From a virus, in IMG/VR virus record IMGVR_UViG_3300030012_000839, positions 646-23,370 of that record: a stretch of DNA of 22,725 nt; one strand, written 5' to 3'. The translations under genes were made by a program, and so were the position numbers. The notes under the pieces are model-generated. The model worked only from the letters and a program-made list of their open reading frames with translations, had not been told where the DNA came from and ran no database searches. This document shows positions 13,206 to 18,769 of this stretch, in pieces. Within the stretch, counting starts at the first letter, position 1. Each line of letters begins with the position of its first letter.

Positions 13206-13420
13206 GTATACACTATAGAACAGATCAAGGCTTTGACGTGATAGATATTGCTAAAGCATACGACTTAAATTTCAATAGAGGAAATGTAGTTAAATATTTG
13301 TGTAGAGCAGGCAAAAAAGATAGTGAAATAAGAGATCTAGAGAAAGCTTTAGACTATTTACAAAAAGAAATAAAACACCTAAGACAAACACAATCAAATT
13401 GGATAGAACAAAATAAATAA
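13202..13420 (+). CDS. DUF3310-like (phage nucleotide-kinase-like) protein
   Basis: The 72-residue protein carries the pattern of DUF3310: HYRTDQGFDVIDIAKAYDLN, then GNVVKYLCRAGKK (about 29-41) and DLEKALDYLQKEIKHL (about 45-60). Members are short, widespread in phages and linked to nucleotide metabolism by name only. ATGA overlap with the exonuclease gene suggests joint expression. Confidence 0.7.
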   Translation: MSIHYRTDQGFDVIDIAKAYDLNFNRGNVVKYLCRAGKKDSEIRDLEKALDYLQKEIKHLRQTQSNWIEQNK

Positions 13421-13426
13421 AACGAC

Positions 13427-13576
13427 ATGTGGATAGAAAACGAAACATTTAACGAATACAGAATACAACAAAGAAAGATACAAGAAGCTATAAAGCTATT
13501 GAAAGAAAATAAATACACTGTAGAAAAAAACAAAGTAAATAATGACATTAGAACAATTAATAGACGAGATACATAA
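13427..13576 (+). CDS. 49-residue helical protein
   Basis: ATG at 13427 follows the previous stop by 6 bases; TAA is at 13574-13576, 35 bases inside the next gene. The product (NEYRIQQRKIQEAIKLLKEN at about 9-28, then KYTVEKN) is helical and basic, and resembles short flavobacterial phage proteins with an AIKLLKxNxYTV segment. The long overlap weakens the case for the C-terminal part, but the gap would otherwise be empty. Confidence 0.5.
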   Translation: MWIENETFNEYRIQQRKIQEAIKLLKENKYTVEKNKVNNDIRTINRRDT

Positions 13577-14072
13577 ATACTATCAATTCGATATAAGAAC
13601 AAAGAGTAGAAAGCGTGAAATAGTATATGCTAAAAAAGTATTCTGCAAACTAGGTTATGAAATAGGCTACACTTACGATAAAGTTGCAGCTGTTCTAAAC
13701 GCTAACCACGATTTAGCCTTATACCACGCTAATAGTATTAACGACGTAGAAGATAGAGACAAAAAGATATTTGATAAAATAATAGACGACTTTGACCTCT
13801 TAGTACGTAAATTCAACGTTAGAAAAAAACAAAGAATTATAAAAGGAATAGAAGACAACTTAGAGAAACAGAAAATAGAAAGATCAAAAGACCTTATAAC
13901 AGAAATAAACAAAGTAGTAATTAACTGGGATAGACCTACAATACAAGAATTTATAGACACGAGACTCAACGTATTTAATAAAGCCGTTAGCAATAGAGTT
14001 AAACCACTAAAAAAGGCATACGTTCCTGGAGCCACAATACTCAGAAAACCTAAAAACACCTTCTTGAGTTAA
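13542..14072 (+). CDS. DnaA domain-IV-like DNA-binding protein
   Basis: The 176-residue protein opens with a region that resembles the C-terminal DNA-binding domain of DnaA. REIVYAKKVFCKLGYEIGYT (25-44) corresponds to the R-x-x-x-x-A-R-x-x-x-x-Y-L helix, and AVLNANHDLALYHAN (50-64) to the RDHTTVLHA signature helix, with H56 and H62 in place of the signature histidines. The rest is helical and basic (VRKKQRIIKGIEDNLEKQKI) with no ATPase domain. It could bind a phage origin or act as a transcription regulator. It is the last gene before the terminase operon. Confidence 0.6.
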   Translation: MTLEQLIDEIHKYYQFDIRTKSRKREIVYAKKVFCKLGYEIGYTYDKVAAVLNANHDLALYHANSINDVEDRDKKIFDKIIDDFDLLVRKFNVRKKQRIIKGIEDNLEKQKIERSKDLITEINKVVINWDRPTIQEFIDTRLNVFNKAVSNRVKPLKKAYVPGATILRKPKNTFLS

Positions 14073-14085
14073 AAATATCTACAAA

Positions 14086-14105
14086 TGTTTATATATAAGT
14101 ATGAA
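14086..14105 (+). promoter_or_regulatory. late-gene start element TGTTTATATATAAGTATGAA, copy 1
   Basis: These 20 bases include the ATG of the small terminase gene and are identical to 15906-15925, which include the ATG of the first tail gene. The core TTATATATAA is palindromic. As it abuts the start codon it may be a late promoter giving leaderless or very short-leader mRNA, or a translation signal. Confidence 0.6.
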
Positions 14106-14457
14106 CAAAACTGAACAACATAAAAAAGCTATATTGTTAGCTTTAGAGAGATCCTTAGGTGTGGTAACAGAAGCTTGTAGAAAAGTAGGCGTAGGTAGAA
14201 CAACGTTTTATGGTTGGTTGAAAGATGATGAAGAGTTCGCTGCTCAGGTGAAGGACGTGCAGGATATTGCGTTAGACTTTGTTGAGTCTAAGTTATTTGA
14301 GAACATTAGGGATGGCAAGACGAGCGAGATGATATTTTACTTAAAGACAAAAGGAAAGTCACGTGGTTACATTGAAAGACAAGAGATAACAGGCGCAGAC
14401 GGTTTACCAAACAACTTTAAAGTGGAGATCATTGACAGCACAAAAAATACAGACTAA
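14101..14457 (+). CDS. terS: terminase small subunit
   Basis: The 118-residue protein has an N-terminal helix-turn-helix (GVVTEACRKVGVGRTTFYGW, about 20-39) followed by a helical oligomerisation region (FVESKLFENIRDGKTSEMIF) and FYLKTKGKSRGYIERQEITG, a stretch typical of TerS proteins in Bacteroidota phages. It would bind the packaging site and pass DNA to the large subunit encoded directly after it. The ATG sits in the repeated 20-base start element. Confidence 0.85.
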   Translation: MNKTEQHKKAILLALERSLGVVTEACRKVGVGRTTFYGWLKDDEEFAAQVKDVQDIALDFVESKLFENIRDGKTSEMIFYLKTKGKSRGYIERQEITGADGLPNNFKVEIIDSTKNTD

Positions 14458-15598
14458 CATTGTCTACAAACACTTATTAAATAGCCAACAGAAAATAGTA
14501 GTCCAACAAGGAGGTACACGTAGCGGCAAAACCTACAACGTACTATTGTTTATTATATTTGAATACTGTTTAAAGCAAAGAGACAAAACAATCACTATAT
14601 GTAGAAAGACATTCCCAAGTGTTAGAGCTACAGTGATGCGTGACTTCATAACCATACTTAGACAATATGGACTATATAGAGAAGAGCACCACAATAAGTC
14701 CAATAGCGAATACAAGTTAAACAACAACCTTATCGAGTTTATTAGCGTTGATCAACCACAAAAGATCAGAGGACGTAAACGTGATATATTGTTTATCAAT
14801 GAAGCTAATGAGCTAGACTTCGAAGACTGGCAACAGTTAGTATTTAGAACACAAGAAAAAATCATATTAGACTACAACCCTTCAGATGAGTATCACTGGA
14901 TTTACGATAAGGTATTGGTTAGAGAAGACGTGGAGTTTTATAAGACTACTTATTTGGATAACCCTTTTTTAGAGAAGTCTATAGTGAAGGAAATAGAACT
15001 ACTTAGAGAAACAGATGAGCAATATTGGCAGATATACGGATTAGGTTTAAAGGGTATGAGTAAAGCAACTATATTTACTTATGTTGAGGTACCACACGTT
15101 CCACACGATGCTGAGTTAGTTAGTTACGGGGCAGATGCTGGATATACAAACGATCCAAGCACTCTAGTGAGTGTTTACAAGAAAGACCATAACTTATATA
15201 TAAAGGAACATTTGTACAGGACCATGATGACTACAAGGGATCTAAGTGATCATTTTAAAGAAGTAATAGAGAACAAACGTAGTCCAGTTTATTTTGATGC
15301 AGCTGAGCCTAGACTGATAGATGAACTAAGGAGAATGGGACATAACATACAACCAAGCTTGAAAGGCAGAGACTCTATAAACGCAGGTATTGATTTATTA
15401 AAGAGATATAAGATACATGTAACAAGCGATAGCGATAATGCTATTAGGGAATTTAGAAACTATAAATGGTTAGAAGACAAGACAGGTAAATTAACCAATA
15501 AGCCAGTAGATAAAAACAATCATATAATAGATGCTGTACGCTATGCTACATATTCAATAATGAGTAGGCCAAACTTTGGTAGGTATGCGGTACACTAA
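14432..15598 (+). CDS. terL: terminase large subunit
   Basis: The 388-residue packaging motor and nuclease has Walker A GGTRSGKT (27-34), a Walker B region KRDILFINEA (116-125) with E124 as the likely catalytic Glu, and RNase H-like nuclease acids D235 (YGADAGYT), D289 (VYFDAAEP) and D367 (NHIIDAVRYA). No ATG lies upstream of Walker A, so the start is probably TTG at 14432, 26 bases inside the small-subunit gene. GGAG at 14424-14427 gives one of the few Shine-Dalgarno-like sequences in the window. Another non-ATG start a few codons on is possible. The non-coding leader region follows. Confidence 0.9.
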   Translation: MTAQKIQTNIVYKHLLNSQQKIVVQQGGTRSGKTYNVLLFIIFEYCLKQRDKTITICRKTFPSVRATVMRDFITILRQYGLYREEHHNKSNSEYKLNNNLIEFISVDQPQKIRGRKRDILFINEANELDFEDWQQLVFRTQEKIILDYNPSDEYHWIYDKVLVREDVEFYKTTYLDNPFLEKSIVKEIELLRETDEQYWQIYGLGLKGMSKATIFTYVEVPHVPHDAELVSYGADAGYTNDPSTLVSVYKKDHNLYIKEHLYRTMMTTRDLSDHFKEVIENKRSPVYFDAAEPRLIDELRRMGHNIQPSLKGRDSINAGIDLLKRYKIHVTSDSDNAIREFRNYKWLEDKTGKLTNKPVDKNNHIIDAVRYATYSIMSRPNFGRYAVH

Positions 15599-15599
15599 A

Positions 15600-15625
15600 T
15601 GTTAAAGTTTTGTTAAAATAGTTAA
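15600..15625. repeat. 26-bp direct repeat, copy 2 (putative regulator site)
   Basis: Identical to 8170-8195. Here a further GTTAA follows at 15632, so GTTAA motifs occur at 15601, 15612, 15621 and 15632, mostly 9-11 bp apart. It starts two bases after the terL stop codon and 54 bases upstream of the -7 box at 15654, the same geometry as copy 1. Confidence 0.7.
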
Positions 15626-15653
15626 TAATTGGTTAAGAACACATAAATTGTAG

Positions 15654-15661
15654 TATATTTG
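15654..15661 (+). promoter_or_regulatory. promoter -7 box TATATTTG upstream of the leader RNA
   Basis: A perfect TAnnTTTG box; TTG at 15629-15631 lies roughly where a -33 element is expected, though the spacing is a few bases long. Transcription would start near 15665, at an inverted repeat (ATGTAC 15664-15669 / GTACAT 15677-15682) that could be an operator or the first RNA hairpin. No gene lies between it and the terminator at 15856. Confidence 0.65.
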
Positions 15662-15664
15662 TAA

Positions 15665-15884
15665 TGTACAATAATAGTACATACGTTCTTTAAAATACCG
15701 ATAAGCATTAATAAATAAGTATTGTTGAAGTATATGAAATAATCAACCTTATTAAAAGTGTTTCTTAAATAGTATGAATATGTATTGGTGGAGTTTATGA
15801 AATAACCACCCATTAGTAAAAGGTTTAAGATAGGTATTTTAATATTCTATAAACTAACCCTTACAGACGTGTAGGGGTTTTTTT
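15665..15884 (+). ncRNA. candidate structured leader RNA with two paralogous stem-loops
   Basis: This gap has no credible ORF but ordered structure: hairpin 15664-15682; stem-loop 1 GTTGA (15724-15728) / TCAAC (15743-15747); stem-loop 2 GGTGG (15787-15791) / CCACC (15806-15810); terminator hairpin 15856-15879. The two middle units are 63 nt apart and share GTATTG on the left and the loop AGT(A/T)TATGAAATAA. Their stems differ at two of five pairs, each by a compensatory change (T-A to G-C and A-T to G-C). Stem-loop 1 can extend by AATAAG (15714-15719) with CTTATT (15748-15753), leaving a TATT bulge; stem-loop 2 by ATG/CAT, with the same bulge. It may be a regulatory leader (antitermination or attenuation) or a stable small RNA. 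Confidence 0.6.
15856..15884 (+). terminator. strong intrinsic terminator before the tail operon
   Basis: AACCCTTACA (15856-15865) pairs over 10 bp, with one G-U pair, with TGTAGGGGTT (15870-15879) around a GACG loop, followed by T through 15884. It would stop both terL read-through and the leader RNA, so the tail genes need their own promoter (15906 element) or antitermination. Confidence 0.85.
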
Positions 15885-15905
15885 ATGTCTAAAAATTATT
15901 AATTT

Positions 15906-15925
15906 TGTTTATATATAAGTATGAA
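15906..15925 (+). promoter_or_regulatory. late-gene start element, copy 2
   Basis: Identical 20 bases to 14086-14105, ending in the ATG of the tail chaperone gene. It is the only promoter-like sequence between the terminator (ends 15884) and that ATG, which strengthens the idea that it is a late promoter. Confidence 0.6.
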
Positions 15926-16577
15926 AGTTAATTTAAGAATACCAACAAGCTTAAACGAGATAACATTAGCACAATATCAAGAGTTCGCTAAGTTAGATGG
16001 CAAGTTGGAAGATACTCACGACGCTAAGATACAATTAAAGATAGTTGAAATATTTTGTAAGGTACCAGAGATAGTAGTTAGAAACATGAAGGCTACTGAT
16101 ATTGCTGAGGTTTGTGAGATCATAAATACGATGTTCGATACTAGCCATCAACTAATAAATAAGTTCAAACTAAATGGAGTTGATTATGGTTTTATACCAG
16201 AGTTAGACGACATGAGCTTTGGTGAGTATATGGACCTAGATACTTTCATATCAGATAACGATAATTTGCACAGAGCAGTAAACGTATTATTTAGACCAAT
16301 TAAGCATATTAGAGGACATAGATACGTAATAGAAGATTATGATCCCGACTCTAGCGAGAACGCTAAGGACTTTCCCTTAGATGTAGTATTAGGTGCTATT
16401 GTTTTTTTTTACAGTTTAGGCAGGGACTTATCGATGGTTATGCTGAACTCTTTGGAAGAGAAGAACGAGAAGGCTTTGACAGAGCATCTAATTTCACAGC
16501 CAAATGGGGATGGTTTAACGCACTCTATGGAATCGCTCAAGGCGATATTACAAGATTTAAAAATATCACTGAACTAA
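15921..16577 (+). CDS. tail assembly chaperone, short (G-like) form
   Basis: The 218-residue zero-frame product begins VNLRIPTSLNEITLAQYQEF (residues 3-22) and has a conserved centre (DFPLDVVLGAIVFFYSLG, about 150-167), as in tail assembly chaperones of flavobacterial phages, which bind the tape-measure protein while the tail tube forms. At FF (codons in the T-run 16402-16410) a -1 shift gives a longer form. The zero-frame C-terminus (about 164-218, rich in Glu/Lys with NGDGL) also resembles relatives, so both products are probably real. No membrane function is implied by the FF stretch. Confidence 0.75.
   Translation: MKVNLRIPTSLNEITLAQYQEFAKLDGKLEDTHDAKIQLKIVEIFCKVPEIVVRNMKATDIAEVCEIINTMFDTSHQLINKFKLNGVDYGFIPELDDMSFGEYMDLDTFISDNDNLHRAVNVLFRPIKHIRGHRYVIEDYDPDSSENAKDFPLDVVLGAIVFFYSLGRDLSMVMLNSLEEKNEKALTEHLISQPNGDGLTHSMESLKAILQDLKISLN
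16402..16410 (+). other. programmed -1 frameshift site (T9 run)
   Basis: Nine T residues read in zero frame as GTT TTT TTT TAC contain the slippery heptamer T-TTT-TTT. The -1 frame is open from the TAA at 16364-16366 to TGA at 16661-16663 and has no ATG or GTG to start independently. This is the position and type of signal used by lambda G/GT and many siphophages. Polymerase slippage on the T-run is another route to the same product. Confidence 0.75.
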
Positions 16578-16663
16578 ATGTACACAAATGCTTAACCTAT
16601 TTAGAATACACAAAAGAGAAAAACCAAATAGAAGCAGCACAGATTAAAAACAAATTCAAATGA
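16409..16663 (+). CDS. -1 frame extension of the tail chaperone (GT-like form)
   Basis: Read in the -1 frame from TTA at 16409, the extension is 84 residues, and the fused product about 247. It contains TAKWGWFNALYGIAQGDITR (codons 16496-16555) and NVHKCLTYLEYTKEKNQIEA. This WGWxxxxYxLAxGDITRF...CLTYLxxEKEK pattern is well known to me downstream of chaperone genes in flavobacterial phages. Its TGA overlaps the ATG of the next gene (ATGA at 16660), so coupling runs through the shifted frame rather than the zero frame, which stops 83 bases earlier. There is no independent start codon. Confidence 0.78.
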   Translation, partial: LQFRQGLIDGYAELFGREEREGFDRASNFTAKWGWFNALYGIAQGDITRFKNITELNVHKCLTYLEYTKEKNQIEAAQIKNKFK

Positions 16664-17130
16664 GCCAACAAGGAATAAGAGGGTTTTACCAATTAACAGA
16701 GACAATAGAGACTCAGCTTTTAAGCGACGTTAACGTTAACACAGTTACGACTGGTGACATAGCTGACGTTGACTTGTCTAAGCAAACAATCTTTCCGTTG
16801 TCTCACATTATAATAAATTCAGTTACGACACAAGAGCAAGTTTTATCTTTTAACATAAGCGTAATGGCTATGGATATTGTTGATGAGAGCAAAGAAGCTA
16901 CAACTGATATCTTTAGAGGTAACAATAACGAACAAGACGTATTAAATACACAGTTAGCTGTTTTAAATAAACTTATAATGGTTTTACGTAGAGGTACGTT
17001 GTACAGCGATAAATTCCAATTAGAAGGAGATCCAACACTTGAGCCGTTTTACGAAAGATTTGAAAACCGTTTAGCTGGTTGGGCTGCAACTATGGACGTA
17101 ATAATTCACAACGATATTGATATATGCTAG
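16660..17130 (+). CDS. putative tail terminator/completion protein
   Basis: The 156-residue protein contains PLSHIIINSVTTQEQVLSFN (about 47-66), DIFRGNNNEQDVLNTQLAVL (about 84-103) and EPFYERFENRLAGWAATMDV (about 128-147), blocks common to a family in flavobacterial phage tail operons. Size, beta/alpha pattern and place between chaperone and gp10-like genes fit a tail terminator, but this is inference. It is preceded by the ATGA overlap with the frameshifted chaperone. Confidence 0.55.
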   Translation: MSQQGIRGFYQLTETIETQLLSDVNVNTVTTGDIADVDLSKQTIFPLSHIIINSVTTQEQVLSFNISVMAMDIVDESKEATTDIFRGNNNEQDVLNTQLAVLNKLIMVLRRGTLYSDKFQLEGDPTLEPFYERFENRLAGWAATMDVIIHNDIDIC

Positions 17131-17654
17131 CTGATAAGTATTTACGTGACGAATTAAACAAGTTTGCTAAGTATGTTATACAGCAATCACGGAGCAACCT
17201 TACTAGGAATAAAAAGAACACTTCTAAGGGACTTTATAACTCTTTGGGTTATGATATAAAACACAGTAGCGGTACAACCTCACTAGGCTTTAGTATGGCG
17301 GACTATGGTAAATTCCAAGACCGCGGTGTTAGAGGTAAAACATCGAGTGCTAAAGCTCCTAATAGTCCTTATAAATTTGGGACAGGATCTGGAAAAAAAG
17401 GTGGCCTAAGAAAAGGCATAAGAGAATGGGTACAAAGAAGAGGCATACAATTTAGAGATAAGAAAAGTGGTAGGTTTTTAAGTTATGACAGTACTGCTTT
17501 TTTAATATCTAGAAGCATATATCAAAAAGGTATTAAGTCAAGCATGTTTTTCACAAAGCCTTTTGAGAGAGCCTTTAAGAGACTGCCAGATGATCTAGTC
17601 GAAGCATACGCTATAGGAATAGAGAAACAAATACAAGTAAACATAAACAAATGA
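17124..17654 (+). CDS. HK97 gp10-like head-tail joining protein
   Basis: The 176-residue protein starts with a basic helical part and carries MADYGKFQDRGVRGKTSSAK (about 61-80, the YGKFQDRG motif resembling the A-x-FxExG of gp10-like proteins). GTGSGKKGGLRKGIREWVQR (about 90-109), RGIQFRDKKSGRFLSYDSTA and FFTKPFERAFKRLP follow. Proteins of this type usually join tail and head or complete the tail. It overlaps neighbours by 7 and 4 bases. The alternative is a minor tail component. Confidence 0.6.
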   Translation: MLADKYLRDELNKFAKYVIQQSRSNLTRNKKNTSKGLYNSLGYDIKHSSGTTSLGFSMADYGKFQDRGVRGKTSSAKAPNSPYKFGTGSGKKGGLRKGIREWVQRRGIQFRDKKSGRFLSYDSTAFLISRSIYQKGIKSSMFFTKPFERAFKRLPDDLVEAYAIGIEKQIQVNINK

Positions 17655-18769
17655 GCAAGATAAACGTAAGAAGTCCGTACTATATAACTACTGGCACAGT
17701 AACAAACCTAACAAGCACACAGCTTGAGTTGTATATCTATCAAGGAACACAGACAACAAACAGAGGCACACGTATCTACCTTTTAAATTCGTTCGCGGTT
17801 GATAACGTATGTACTTTTGAGATAGCGGAACTCGTGAGAGATTACTTTACAAACGTATTTGATGGAGATTACTCAACAGACATTTGGTGGGTAGATTATA
17901 GAACAACGCAATTTATACAAGGCGTAGCACAAACTACAAGCGGTTACACACAGTTAAAAGCGTTCTTTGGCTATGGTTTGTTTGAGGATGGTGCAAACCC
18001 TATAAACAGCCAATCCGTGCTACAATCCAATACTAAAATAGTTAAGCTAGATGATGCACCGGCTGTAATAGCTGTAGACACCTCTTTAGCGACACAAGTA
18101 ACATACCTAAACAACGGAACACAAGTTTACACAAAGGCTATAACAACAAGTGCAGAAAATGATGAACAAATAGAATACGTTACAAGTGGTGTAAATGGCT
18201 CGGATGAGTTTAAGGATAGAGTTATACAAGATGGCGGTACTTTTGAGGGTAGCGATTGCCTTACAGCCTTTGAGGGCGAATACACGCTATTTGACTTTGA
18301 CACAATATTGGTAGATAGTTCTACTGGTGTTACAAAGCTAACAGTAACAAACGAAAGCGAGTGTAAGTTCACACCCTACAAGATTACGTTTATAAACAAG
18401 TTTGGAGTGTTGCAAGATATATGGTTCTTCAAACGCACGAACGAAACGCTAACAACCAAAACAGAGAAGTTTAAAAAGAATATAATAAGCGGTGCAAGTT
18501 ACAGCATAAGCAACCACCAAGATAAGACACTAACCAAAAATGGTAAAGAGAAACTAACCCTTAATACTGGTTACTACCCAGAAGCTTACAACGAGGTCTT
18601 TAAAGAGATGCAACTAAGCGAGGATTGTTGGATTGAGATAAACTCACAGACCTTACCGATACAAGTTACAAGTAGTTCATTTGCTTACAAGACACAACTA
18701 AACGACAAGATCATAAACTACACAATAGAGATAGAGTTTGCTTTTGACACCATAAACAACATACGCTAA
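17651..18769 (+). CDS. putative tail structural protein
   Basis: The 372-residue protein is rich in Thr and beta-strand pattern. The N-terminal part (RSPYYITTGTVTNLTSTQLE) and later segments ITFINKFGVLQDIWFFKRTN (about 246-265) and GYYPEAYNEVFKEMQLSEDC (about 308-327) are of a kind found in tail operons of Bacteroidota phages. No enzymatic motif or signal peptide is seen. Given its place between gp10-like and large tip-like genes it may be a tail-tip or distal-tail component. The major tail tube protein is not obvious in the window, and this protein could also be considered for it, though it is long for that. Confidence 0.5.
   Translation: MSKINVRSPYYITTGTVTNLTSTQLELYIYQGTQTTNRGTRIYLLNSFAVDNVCTFEIAELVRDYFTNVFDGDYSTDIWWVDYRTTQFIQGVAQTTSGYTQLKAFFGYGLFEDGANPINSQSVLQSNTKIVKLDDAPAVIAVDTSLATQVTYLNNGTQVYTKAITTSAENDEQIEYVTSGVNGSDEFKDRVIQDGGTFEGSDCLTAFEGEYTLFDFDTILVDSSTGVTKLTVTNESECKFTPYKITFINKFGVLQDIWFFKRTNETLTTKTEKFKKNIISGASYSISNHQDKTLTKNGKEKLTLNTGYYPEAYNEVFKEMQLSEDCWIEINSQTLPIQVTSSSFAYKTQLNDKIINYTIEIEFAFDTINNIR

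Noticed and set aside
15774-15800. Mini-ORF MNMYWWSL in stem-loop 2, considered as a Trp attenuator peptide
   Set aside because: The first unit has no matching peptide, and the stem changes are explained by base pairing, not by coding. An attenuator role for Trp in a phage tail operon has no support.
15622-15813. Minus-strand ORF of 63 codons across the leader region
   Set aside because: Its composition (Tyr/Asn/Ile-rich) is what AT-rich non-coding DNA gives. It runs antisense to every other gene and through the two stem-loops and the promoter; no start signal is seen.
15719-15822. The two repeated units as insertion-sequence ends or a CRISPR-like array
   Set aside because: Only two units, conserved in loop and covarying in stem, with no transposase, target duplication or spacer logic.
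16402-16410. Reading the T9 run as a sequencing error that broke one gene
   Set aside because: Both the zero-frame C-terminus and the -1 extension look conserved, and frameshifting at this gene is standard in siphophages; an error cannot be wholly excluded without reads.
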